Shown: positions 1 to 6,189, counted from the stretch's first letter. The stretch: 9,059 nucleotides of DNA from Syntrophorhabdus sp. PtaB.Bin184 (GCA_002067555.1 MVQQ01000121.1:1-9059), one strand, 5' to 3'. The notes: generated by a model not told the origin, from the letters alone. Made by a program: numbers and translations.

Positions 1-216
1 GGTCAGATACCGGAAGAGATCGTCATAGACATGACGGAGCTCGATATCGGCGATTCGGTCCACGTAAGCGATATTTCCCTTCGCGGCGTCAAGCTTATCG
101 AGCATGGGGATGTCGCGATTCTCAGCGTTGTGCCTCCGACAGTGGAAGAAAAGAGGGCGGCGGCCGAGGAAGCGGCGGCCGAGGTTCCCGCCGAGGCAAA
201 GGAGAAAGAGGAGTAA
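1..216 (+). CDS. rplY: 50S ribosomal protein L25/general stress protein Ctc, C-terminal part
   Basis: Partial gene, open at the left edge; 71 codons are visible, ending in TAA at 214-216. Reading from base 1 gives GQIPEEIVID followed by an MTELDIGDSVHVSDI stretch and a V(K)LIEHGDVAILSVV stretch. This is the typical end of the Ctc/TL5 C-terminal beta domain found in the long form of L25. L25 binds 5S rRNA in the large ribosomal subunit. After the fold comes an acidic, alanine-rich tail of about 24 residues (EEKRAAAEEAAAEVPAEAKEKEE), common in long L25 proteins and probably disordered. The visible ATG at 31 is internal, not the start. It is followed 6 nt later and in the same frame by pth, then ychF, an arrangement known from Geobacter-like genomes and consistent with one operon. 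The family assignment rests on the C-terminal third only. Confidence 0.9.
   Translation, partial: GQIPEEIVIDMTELDIGDSVHVSDISLRGVKLIEHGDVAILSVVPPTVEEKRAAAEEAAAEVPAEAKEKEE
208..213 (+). promoter_or_regulatory. Ribosome binding site that supports the TTG start of pth
   Basis: GAGGAG lies 9 nt before the TTG at 223, inside the end of the L25 gene. No ATG or GTG gives a full-length Pth N-terminus here, because the in-frame TAA at 214-216 closes the frame just upstream. TTG at 223 is therefore the only start that keeps the conserved N-terminal strand. Confidence 0.65.
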
Positions 217-222
217 GGGTCC

Positions 223-780
223 TTGCATTTATTGTGTGGACTTGGCAACAAAGGCTCCGAGTACTCCTTTACGCGGCATAACGTCGGGTATCTTGTCATC
301 GACCGTTTCTCTGAGCGTTTCAAGATACCCGTCAGGAAGAAAGATTCGGGTTGCAGGATCGGGTTGAAGGATGATCTGGTCCTGGCAAAGCCCGACACGT
401 ACATGAACATCTCCGGCGGCCCCATCGCCAGGCTGGCAGGAAAACTGAAAGTGCCGCCGGACCGCATGATCGTTATTCACGATGATATGGACATGGATTT
501 CGGCAGGATGCGGATCCGCCTCGGAGGCAGGGACGGCGGCCACAAGGGCGTGCGGTCCGTGATAGAGAGCCTGGGGGGCAGGGAGTTCTGGCGCCTCAAG
601 ATAGGCATAGGGAGGAACCCCTCCATGCCTGCCGAAGAATACGTGCTGTCACGGTTCGACGGGGATGAGGCCGGCGAGCTTGCGGAGATCATCGACATTG
701 CCTGCGACGCCTTGAAGGTCTTTGTCTTTGAAGGCGGGTCAAAGGCAATGAGCCTCTTCAACAAGCGCGGACCGGAGTGA
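223..780 (+). CDS. pth: Peptidyl-tRNA hydrolase
   Basis: A 185-residue cytosolic enzyme that releases tRNA from peptidyl-tRNAs dropped by the ribosome; the length is normal for bacterial Pth. The N-terminal GLGNKG (6-11) and TRHNVGY (17-23) contain the tRNA-contact Asn9 and the catalytic His19, equivalent to E. coli N10 and H20. The YMNISGG motif (60-66) carries Asn62. HDDMD (86-90) carries the conserved acidic residue that supports the catalytic histidine. GGHKGV (105-110) matches the GGHNG motif with Lys108 in the Asn position, a variant I do not regard as disabling. LKIGIGR (125-131) is the usual C-terminal core strand. Translation starts at TTG, 6 nt after the rplY stop and in the same frame. 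ychF starts 10 nt downstream, so the three genes are probably co-transcribed and coupled. Confidence 0.97.
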   Translation: MHLLCGLGNKGSEYSFTRHNVGYLVIDRFSERFKIPVRKKDSGCRIGLKDDLVLAKPDTYMNISGGPIARLAGKLKVPPDRMIVIHDDMDMDFGRMRIRLGGRDGGHKGVRSVIESLGGREFWRLKIGIGRNPSMPAEEYVLSRFDGDEAGELAEIIDIACDALKVFVFEGGSKAMSLFNKRGPE

Positions 781-790
781 GTAAAGGGAC

Positions 791-1879
791 ATGAGCTTTT
801 CGTGCGGTTTCATAGGTCTTCCCAATTCAGGGAAATCGACCATATTTAACGCACTTACCGCGCTGGCAGTGCCGTGTCAGCCCTATCCCTTTTGCACCAT
901 CGATCCCAACGTGGGTGTTGTCCCCGTTCCCGACGCAAGACTTTTCAAACTGGCCGATCTCCTGAAGCCCGAAAAGGTCACGGAGACAACCATCGAGTTC
1001 GTCGATATCGCGGGTCTCATCAAGGACGCCCACAAGGGGGAAGGCCTGGGGAACAGGTTCCTTTCCCACATCAGGAACGTGGATGCCGTCGCCCACGTTA
1101 TCCGGGCCTTCAATTCCGGGCAGGTTCCTCACGTCTATGCCGATATCAATCCCGCCCGGGACATGGATATCGTGGAGACGGAGATCATCATCTCTGACCT
1201 CGAGATCGTCGAAGACCGGATAAGGAAGATAGAACGGCTCGCGAAGATCTCGAAGGACAAGGGCGAGGCGGAGATGGAGCTGCTGCTCAGGGTGAGGCGC
1301 TATCTTGAGGCGGGCCGCTTCGTGACCACCGGCGATTTCGACGAGAGCGAAAGGCAGGCCCTGCGTTCCTTCGATCTCATCACCACGAAACCTCTCTTTT
1401 ACATTGCCAACGTCGATGAAGAAGGGTTGGCGGTGGCCCCGCAGCCCGCGATCGAGGAGGCTGCCGCGAAGAGAGGCCGGGAGGTTGTCTATATTTGCGG
1501 CAAACTGGAGCAGGACTTAAGCGCCCTGCCGGAGGAGGAGCGGGTCTCTTTCATGGAGCTTTACGACATGAAGGAGTTCTCCATAGACAAGATCATCCAT
1601 GTCGGTTACCGCATCCTTGGACTCATCACCTTTTACACCGTTGTGGGCAAGGAGATGCGCGCCTGGACGATCCCCCGGGGAACGACGTGCGCGAAGGCGG
1701 CGGGCAAGATCCACACGGACATGGAGAAGGGCTTCATACGGGCCGAGGTCATAAACATCGACGATCTCATCACCTGCGGCAGCGAACACGCAGCCCGCGA
1801 AAAGGGCCTCCTAAGCCTCGAGGGCCGCGACTACGTCGTGCAGGATGGCGACATCCTCCACATACGTTTCAACGTTTGA
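791..1879 (+). CDS. ychF: Redox-regulated ATPase YchF (Obg-family P-loop protein)
   Basis: 362 residues, the standard length for YchF/OLA1, a cytosolic translation-factor-class P-loop protein that binds ribosomes and prefers ATP to GTP. Walker A is GLPNSGKST (9-17); most bacteria have Val where Ser13 stands. The conserved PYPFCTIDPNVG segment (31-42) forms the switch I region. G3 is DIAGLI (72-77), followed by the family segment KGEGLGNRFLSHIRNVDA (82-99). G4 is NVDE (207-210), the YchF NxxE version in place of the GTPase NKxD, which explains its ATP preference. A coiled-coil arm spans roughly 130-175, and the C-terminal TGS domain (about 279-362) ends in GDILHIRF. The ATG at 791 follows AAAGGGA at 783-789, a short but usable spacing. 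It is the last gene of the rplY-pth-ychF block and runs into a convergent junction. Confidence 0.98.
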   Translation: MSFSCGFIGLPNSGKSTIFNALTALAVPCQPYPFCTIDPNVGVVPVPDARLFKLADLLKPEKVTETTIEFVDIAGLIKDAHKGEGLGNRFLSHIRNVDAVAHVIRAFNSGQVPHVYADINPARDMDIVETEIIISDLEIVEDRIRKIERLAKISKDKGEAEMELLLRVRRYLEAGRFVTTGDFDESERQALRSFDLITTKPLFYIANVDEEGLAVAPQPAIEEAAAKRGREVVYICGKLEQDLSALPEEERVSFMELYDMKEFSIDKIIHVGYRILGLITFYTVVGKEMRAWTIPRGTTCAKAAGKIHTDMEKGFIRAEVINIDDLITCGSEHAAREKGLLSLEGRDYVVQDGDILHIRFNV

Positions 1880-1896
1880 CCGGGGGTCAAACATTG
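1870..1896 (+). terminator. Hairpin overlapping the ychF stop codon
   Basis: A 12-bp stem with one mismatch (1870-1881 against 1885-1896) and a GGG loop. The uninterrupted core is GTTTGACC/GGTCAAAC, and the stop TGA (1877-1879) lies in the left arm. There is no U-run after it, so it is not a textbook intrinsic terminator. It may protect the 3' end or aid termination together with the larger inverted repeat just downstream. Confidence 0.4.
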
Positions 1897-1898
1897 AA

Positions 1899-2051
1899 AC
1901 CGTTGCAGCCGCTTGAACCGCTTGAGCCGCTCGAACGGAAGAGGCCAGAAGACCTTCGGCATTCCCTGAATAAGTAGAAACCTTTAAGAACCGCCGTTTG
2001 AGGATATGCCAACGTTCAAGCGGTTCAAGCGGTTCAAGCGGCTGCAACGGT
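1899..2051. repeat. Long inverted repeat with 9-nt tandem units at a convergent gene junction
   Basis: The left arm 1899-1937 and right arm 2013-2051 are 39 nt each and complementary except at 1926 and 1932; the loop is 75 nt. Each arm is itself a tandem of a 9-nt unit. On the left this is CCGCTTGAA-like, four units from 1900 with the first divergent. On the right it is TTCAAGCGG, three exact copies from 2015 to 2041. It sits between the convergent ychF and zinc-ribbon genes, 2 nt from the stop codon of the latter. A bidirectional terminator or 3'-stabilising structure is the simplest reading; a genome-wide dispersed repeat is the alternative. No open reading frame in this junction looks like a protein. 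Confidence 0.8.
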
Positions 2052-2053
2052 CT

Positions 2054-3370
2054 TTATATGTTCTTCCCCTGTTCCAGTGCGTTTTTCAGGAAACTGCATT
2101 TGATATCGGGCTGGATGTATTCGTGGTCGGTTTCGGTGACGGGGAAGAATACGAGAAGCGCCTCGCGCAGGGTGATCTTGATGCCGGGAAGAAGAGGCAG
2201 GACCTTCCTCTTGTTGATGGTGAGGTCGGCTATAATAGTTGTCAGGCTGTCAAGCGCGTCCTGAGCGGTGAGGTTGATGGACTGAATGGGGGCGGAAGGC
2301 AGCCTGTCGTCGAATTCACCGGAGAAGTTGGCAATGGTGAACTGTTTCGACATCCGCCGATAGACCGCCGGGGTTATCCTGAACGCGGGCGTCCAGAAGA
2401 AGAGGGGAGGTTCTTCCCAGCCCGGCTGTATGACCCTGGGAAGGTTTCCGAGACGGACCACGTCCGCGTAACAGTCGAGTTTCAAACCCTTGACCTCGAC
2501 CTTCAGTCGCCAGAAGGGCAGGTATTGCCGCACCGACCCCTCGGCGGCCTTCGTCGACAGGGCCGTCGTGAAGCCGACGCGCTTGAGGCCTTGACCACCC
2601 GTTTCCCAGGCGGAATTGCACGTGTTGCATAGGAGGACACAGCTGTCCCTTTCGGCCAGTGTGTTCCAGCCGCACTCGGGGCACAGCGTCGGCAGAAAGT
2701 CCACTGCCCAGTCGCCGGAGAAGACCTCGTAGGGAAATGACTCGAGCACGGGGGGTCCCTCAAAGAGTGCTTCATTGAGTATTGCATCATGGAAACGGCC
2801 GTTGCGGACGAACGTCGGCGTGTAGATGAGGCTCATTGTATCGGCGACGAACGCTTCATGGTAGATCCTTTCCTCCTTCAACTCCTTTCTCGTTACGGGA
2901 ATCTCCGCGTAATCCCCCTGTGTGCCGCGGCGGACGAAACGGGTCTCGTGAACCGTCACTATGTCATAGGTCACGTCGTGTTTGGCTTGCACAAAGGATT
3001 TTTCAAAGGGGATGCTCGGCGGGATGAATCTGGCATTGTCCGCCGGTTGTACGAAGCGCAGCTTCAGTGTTTGTGGACGCAGTCCCAGAGTTTGCGTGAA
3101 GTGTTCGCTTTTAACGGCAAGGAAGGTCCTGTCTATTATCCCGTTTGCAATTCCGCTTGTCTTGCACGTGTAATGTACACCCCTGAAACGCCAGTAAGGC
3201 ACGTAGATGACCTCTTCGAGGAAGGGGTCCGAGGGGATAAAGCAGTACCGGAAATAATCCCGGGGCTGCATGCAGAGCTTTGTCTTGCAGAAACCACAGG
3301 TGAGGAGCCTGTCGGTCTCTTCGAGAATGACAGGAGCGCCGCACCGGGGACACTGATGCTCGATGCGCAT
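2054..3370 (-). CDS. Conserved-type protein with two zinc ribbons and a duplicated ribbon/PxW module
   Basis: 438 residues of unknown function. It carries two four-cysteine zinc ribbons: C7/C10 with C25/C28 and C230/C233 with C248/C251. About 30 residues after each ribbon is a short aromatic motif, YVPYWRFRG (57-65) and YLPFWRLKVEVKG (283-295), so the protein appears to be two divergent copies of one module. The rest is predicted soluble, with no signal peptide or clear membrane segment. The ATG at 3370 follows the SPFH gene stop by 5 nt with only a weak Shine-Dalgarno sequence, so translational coupling is likely. By analogy, SPFH proteins of the YdjI type in Bacillus subtilis sit in an operon with zinc-ribbon partners (ydjFGHI). 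A role with the SPFH protein at a membrane assembly is inference only. The gene converges on ychF. Confidence 0.85.
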   Translation of the reverse strand: MRIEHQCPRCGAPVILEETDRLLTCGFCKTKLCMQPRDYFRYCFIPSDPFLEEVIYVPYWRFRGVHYTCKTSGIANGIIDRTFLAVKSEHFTQTLGLRPQTLKLRFVQPADNARFIPPSIPFEKSFVQAKHDVTYDIVTVHETRFVRRGTQGDYAEIPVTRKELKEERIYHEAFVADTMSLIYTPTFVRNGRFHDAILNEALFEGPPVLESFPYEVFSGDWAVDFLPTLCPECGWNTLAERDSCVLLCNTCNSAWETGGQGLKRVGFTTALSTKAAEGSVRQYLPFWRLKVEVKGLKLDCYADVVRLGNLPRVIQPGWEEPPLFFWTPAFRITPAVYRRMSKQFTIANFSGEFDDRLPSAPIQSINLTAQDALDSLTTIIADLTINKRKVLPLLPGIKITLREALLVFFPVTETDHEYIQPDIKCSFLKNALEQGKNI

Positions 3371-3375
3371 GACTG

Positions 3376-4476
3376 TCAGATCTTTTCGCCGCAGGAATTA
3401 CAGTAAACGGATCCGCTCAGGTTCTCCGCCCCGCAATGAGGACATTTCAGAGGTTCTTCCTTCGCGGTGATGCTCTCACCGCAGGATGGACAGAATCTTG
3501 CCCGCGCGGGGAGGTTCTTGTGACACTTCGGGCACTGGGAGATCACGAGCAGGTGGTGGCCGCAGAACGGGCAGAACCGGGCATCCTCGCTGACAGGGTT
3601 CTGGCACTCGGGGCATTTCATCGTACCGGCGGATTGCGGGGCTCCCTTGATGGTTTCCGCGTACATGGCCGGCATCATGAAGCCGAGCCCCATGCCCATA
3701 CCCGCGCCGGCTTCGCCGGGATTCTGGGCGGCGCTTTCCATCGCCATGGCGGCTTTCATCTTGACGAGCTTGTTGAGGTCGTCGAACATGGCCAGCCTGC
3801 TCTTGTCGTCGATGGCCTTCTGGACCTCCTGGGGAGGGGTGATGGAATTGATGTAGAGGCCCGAGAGCTGGATGCCGAAGTGGGAGAAGTCCTTTTCCAG
3901 CATCCCCGTCAGTCCCGCCGACATGGTGTCGTACTGCCCCGGCAGGTCGAGAAGGGTGTCGAGGTTGCCGCCGAGATAATCGTTGAAACGGGAGAGTATG
4001 ACCTTGCCCAGGTAGTCCTCGATGTCCTCGACGGTGTAGGACGCCTTCGTTCCCACGAGGGTATTGATAAAGAGCGATGGCTGGATGACCCTGATATTGA
4101 ACATACCGAAGGCGCGGAGCCTGACAAGCCCGAGCTTTGAATCCTTGAAGGCGACGGGGTCCCGCGTTCCCCAGGGAAGGTTCGTGAATATCTTCGTATT
4201 GACGAAATAGACCTCTGCCCTTAAGGGGCTCGTGAATCCCCAGGGAAGGCTCAGGAGCTTCGTGATGATTGGTATGTTGAGGGTGGAAAGCGTGTAACGG
4301 CCGGCCCCCAAGGCATCATACGCCTTCCCCTGGTAGAAGAATATCGCCGCCTGGCTCTCGCGCACGGTGAGCTGTGCGCCGTACTTGATGTCGCCCGATC
4401 CCTCCTCGGGTAACCTGTGCGCTATCTCCTTGCCCGTATCGTCAAACCATTCGAGTACTTCCAGGAAATTCCCCAT
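3376..4476 (-). CDS. SPFH/band-7 protein of the YdjI type with three C-terminal zinc ribbons
   Basis: 366 residues. Residues about 30-235 match the SPFH (stomatin/prohibitin/flotillin/HflK-C) fold of the YdjI or 'virion core protein-like' group. The conserved pieces are VRESQAAIFFYQGKAYDALGAGRYTL-like text at 38-65, TKLLSLPWG (72-80), and the LPGQYDTMS and FGIQLSGLYINSITPP regions (178-215). A Gly/Met/Ala-rich linker (about 250-285) leads to three CxxC-x10-CxxC zinc ribbons: C288/C291-C302/C305, C315/C318-C329/C332 and C345/C348-C359/C362. There is no obvious signal peptide or transmembrane helix, so membrane contact would be peripheral. SPFH proteins oligomerise at membranes; the B. subtilis homologue is linked to PspA-type envelope stress, but no pspA gene is in this window. 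The start has a good Shine-Dalgarno (AGGGGGAT) and a promoter-like sequence just upstream. It is first in a two-gene operon with the zinc-ribbon protein. Confidence 0.9.
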   Translation of the reverse strand: MGNFLEVLEWFDDTGKEIAHRLPEEGSGDIKYGAQLTVRESQAAIFFYQGKAYDALGAGRYTLSTLNIPIITKLLSLPWGFTSPLRAEVYFVNTKIFTNLPWGTRDPVAFKDSKLGLVRLRAFGMFNIRVIQPSLFINTLVGTKASYTVEDIEDYLGKVILSRFNDYLGGNLDTLLDLPGQYDTMSAGLTGMLEKDFSHFGIQLSGLYINSITPPQEVQKAIDDKSRLAMFDDLNKLVKMKAAMAMESAAQNPGEAGAGMGMGLGFMMPAMYAETIKGAPQSAGTMKCPECQNPVSEDARFCPFCGHHLLVISQCPKCHKNLPARARFCPSCGESITAKEEPLKCPHCGAENLSGSVYCNSCGEKI

Positions 4477-4503
4477 ACCATCCCCCTGCGGGTTTTTTTC
4501 GAC

Positions 4504-4532
4504 AACTTACTATGAGAAAAGACGGAAGTCAA
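4504..4532 (-). promoter_or_regulatory. Candidate sigma70-type promoter for the SPFH/zinc-ribbon operon
   Basis: On the - strand TTGACT (4532-4527, five of six matches to TTGACA) is followed after 17 nt by TAAGTT (4509-4504, three of six matches to TATAAT). A start near 4497 would leave a leader of about 20 nt containing the AGGGGGAT ribosome binding site before the ATG at 4476. The -10 element is weak, so this is a proposal. Confidence 0.4.
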
Positions 4533-4549
4533 TGACGGAGAGCACAGGA

Positions 4550-4586
4550 GCGAAAAGACGCACACGGGTCTTTCGCTTAAGCGAAA
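4550..4586. promoter_or_regulatory. Palindrome with an alternative pairing partner upstream of the SPFH operon
   Basis: TTTCGCTTAAGCGAAA at 4571-4586 is a perfect 16-nt palindrome. The left half with its flank, GTCTTTCGC (4568-4576), can also pair with GCGAAAAGAC (4550-4559), with one bulged A. It lies about 39 nt upstream of the candidate -35 box, so it could be an operator for a dimeric regulator. If transcribed from the pst side, it could instead form competing hairpins. Function is unproven. Confidence 0.35.
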
Positions 4587-4668
4587 AACGGGCACACGGG
4601 CGGACGGGGAAAGATGCAGGGGGAGTAAGCATTGTTTCTAGTTTGTTTTTCTACCGCGTACGCCCGTT

Positions 4669-4723
4669 TGCGCGGAGCGCAGACTCGTGTTGCCTGTCCA
4701 CGCGTCGCGAAGCGACGCTCCTA
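4669..4723 (-). repeat. REP-like hairpin pair after pstB2
   Basis: On the - strand the end of pstB2 reads GGGTAGGAGC, then a 7-bp GC-only/T stem GCGTCGC-TTC-GCGACGC (4718-4702), starting 2 nt after the TAG stop (4723-4721). The GTAG head followed by a short GC-rich hairpin resembles REP elements associated with RAYT transposases, and here the GTAG overlaps the stop codon. A second small hairpin, TGCGC-TCC-GCGCA, follows at 4681-4669. There is no U-run on the - strand, so it is a weak candidate for intrinsic termination and a better one for 3'-end protection or a dispersed repeat. The rest of 4477-4720 contains no gene. Confidence 0.5.
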
Positions 4724-5434
4724 CCCGTACCTTCCCGTGATATAACCCTCTGTTCTTTCGTCCTGGGGGGAGGTGAAGATCTGGGATGTTTCGCCGAATT
4801 CGACGAGGTCGCCGAGGAGCATGAAGCCCGTGTAATCGGAGACGCGGGCGGCCTGCTGCATGTTGTGGGTGACGATGAGGATGGTGTAGCGCTCCTTCAA
4901 CTCGATCATGAGCTCTTCTATCCTCATGGTGGCGATGGGGTCGAGGGCGGAGCAGGGCTCGTCGAGGAGAATTATCTCCGGCTCGACCGTCAGGAGACGG
5001 GCGACGCAGAGCCGCTGTTTTATCTCCTCCGAGAGTTCGAGGGCGGGGGTGTGGAGCCAGCGGTCGACGATCTCTCTCCACCCGCGCCTGTGTCCCATTC
5101 CATGGACCTTGAGGCCATAGACCATGTTCTCGTAGACGGTGAAGGGAAAGGGGTTGGGGCGCTGAAAGACCATGCCCACCTTCTTCCTGAGGTTGATGAT
5201 GTCGATGTCTTCCAGCCTCTCGTCGTGGACGTATATGTCGCCCTCGATGCGGACCTCCTCCAGGAGGTCGTTCATGCGGTTGAAACAGCGAAGGAGAGTT
5301 GACTTTCCGCACCCTGACGGGCCGATGAGGGCCGTTATGGCATTGGAATGGACCTGGAAATCGACATTCTTGAGGGCGTGGAAATCCCCGTAGTAGAGGT
5401 TGAGCCTGTTCGTTTTCAGGGCGAATCTATCCAT
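4721..5434 (-). CDS. pstB: Phosphate ABC transporter ATPase PstB2, signature motif degenerate
   Basis: 237 residues, shorter than usual for PstB (about 250-260). It is the cytosolic ATPase subunit of high-affinity phosphate uptake. An A-loop Tyr is present in LYYGDFHAL (13-21). Walker A is GPSGCGKST (38-46), the Q-loop is VFQRPNPFP (89-97, Gln91), Walker B is IILLDE (154-159), the D-loop is SALD (162-165), and the switch histidine is His190 in IVTHNM. All are canonical. The ABC signature is not: LSEEI (134-138) stands where PstB has LSGGQ, while the flanking text (KQRLCVAR) still aligns without a gap. About 13 residues of the helical subdomain before the signature, the LWDEVKDRL region in its neighbour, are missing. 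The ATG overlaps the pstB1 stop (TAATG), so the two are translationally coupled. On its own a homodimer would lack a working signature; pairing with PstB1 would restore one canonical site. Confidence 0.93.
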   Translation of the reverse strand: MDRFALKTNRLNLYYGDFHALKNVDFQVHSNAITALIGPSGCGKSTLLRCFNRMNDLLEEVRIEGDIYVHDERLEDIDIINLRKKVGMVFQRPNPFPFTVYENMVYGLKVHGMGHRRGWREIVDRWLHTPALELSEEIKQRLCVARLLTVEPEIILLDEPCSALDPIATMRIEELMIELKERYTILIVTHNMQQAARVSDYTGFMLLGDLVEFGETSQIFTSPQDERTEGYITGRYG

Positions 5435-6189
5435 TATCCAAACTTTCCCTGTATGTAGTCTTCGGTCTTGGTCTCGGAGGGGGCGGTGAAGACCTTTTCC
5501 GTCGTGTCGTACTCGATGAGCTCGCCGAGGTAGAAGAAGGCCGAAAAGTCGCTGATCCGGGCGATCTGTTTCGTGTTGTTGGACACGAGTATGATGGTGT
5601 ACTCCGACTTCAGCTCGCTCAGCGCGTCCTCGATCTTTGCCGTGGAAATGGGGTCGAGGCCGGAGCAGGGCTCATCGAGGAGAATGATCTCCGGCTTGAG
5701 CGCGAGCGTACGCGCAAGACAGAGGCGCTGCTGCTGTCCCCCGGAGAGCTTGAGGGCCGACGTGCCGAGCCTGTCCTTCACCTCGTCCCAGAGGAATGCC
5801 TTCTTGAGACTGTCCTCAACGATGTGGTGCAGGGTGGTCCGGTCGCTTGTGCCTTTGAGCCTCGGCCCATAGGCGACGTTCTCGAATATGGAACGGGGCA
5901 GGGGGATGGGAACGGCGAAAACGGTGCCGACCCGTCTTCGAAGTTCTATGGGATTGATGCTCCCGTCAAGGATGCTCGTCCCATCGATGGTGGCATCGCC
6001 CTCGATCCTCACGTTGTTCTCGAAATCTATCATGCGGTTGATAACGGAGATGAGGGTGGATTTTCCGCTTCCCGAAGGCCCCATGAAACCGGTGATGGTG
6101 TTCTTGTGGACCTTGATGCTGATGGTTTTCAGTACCTCTGTCTCGCCAAAGGATAACCGTAATCTGTCAGTAGCGATCTTTGTGTCCAT
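5434..6189 (-). CDS. pstB: Phosphate ABC transporter ATPase PstB1, Q-loop and H-loop degenerate
   Basis: 251 residues from the preferred ATG at 6189, a normal PstB length. Walker A is GPSGSGKST (37-45), the signature is LSGGQQQR (148-155), Walker B is IILLDE (168-173) and the D-loop is SGLD, all canonical. The conserved LWDEVKDRL segment (133-141) is present. Two catalytic-switch elements are changed. The Q-loop reads VFAVPIPLP, so the glutamine is Ala92 (codon GCC at 5916-5914). The H-loop reads LVSNNTKQ, so the histidine is Asn204 (codon AAC at 5580-5578). An upstream ATG at 6213 would add eight residues and a longer overlap with pstA, and has a poorer ribosome binding site. It lies between pstA and pstB2 in the pst operon and probably forms a heterodimer with PstB2 beneath the PstC/PstA channel. 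The heterodimer is inference from complementary motif loss. Confidence 0.94.
   Translation of the reverse strand: MDTKIATDRLRLSFGETEVLKTISIKVHKNTITGFMGPSGSGKSTLISVINRMIDFENNVRIEGDATIDGTSILDGSINPIELRRRVGTVFAVPIPLPRSIFENVAYGPRLKGTSDRTTLHHIVEDSLKKAFLWDEVKDRLGTSALKLSGGQQQRLCLARTLALKPEIILLDEPCSGLDPISTAKIEDALSELKSEYTIILVSNNTKQIARISDFSAFFYLGELIEYDTTEKVFTAPSETKTEDYIQGKFG

Noticed and set aside
1811..2047. Minus-strand frame of 78 residues across the end of ychF
   Set aside because: It reads the inverted repeat as PLEPLEPLE and the antisense of the YchF TGS domain; no ribosome binding site or family match.
1998..2632. Plus-strand reading frames over the junction and the zinc-ribbon gene (2006-2632 and others)
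   Set aside because: They are antisense to a well-supported gene, start in the inverted repeat, and show no family motif; the Gly-Ser or PLEPLE text comes from the 9-nt tandem repeat.
4484..4499. CCCTGCGGG followed by seven T on the plus strand as an intrinsic terminator
   Set aside because: The stem is only 3 bp and no plus-strand gene ends there; on the minus strand it is the leader of the SPFH gene.
4367..5302. Plus-strand frame of 311 residues over the pstB2 region
   Set aside because: It is antisense to pstB2 and crosses the non-coding gap; the composition is that of a GC-rich shadow frame.
4721..5434. PstB2 as a pseudogene or frameshifted copy
   Set aside because: The frame is intact, all motifs except the signature are conserved, and start and stop are coupled to neighbours; specific loss of one motif fits specialisation better than decay.
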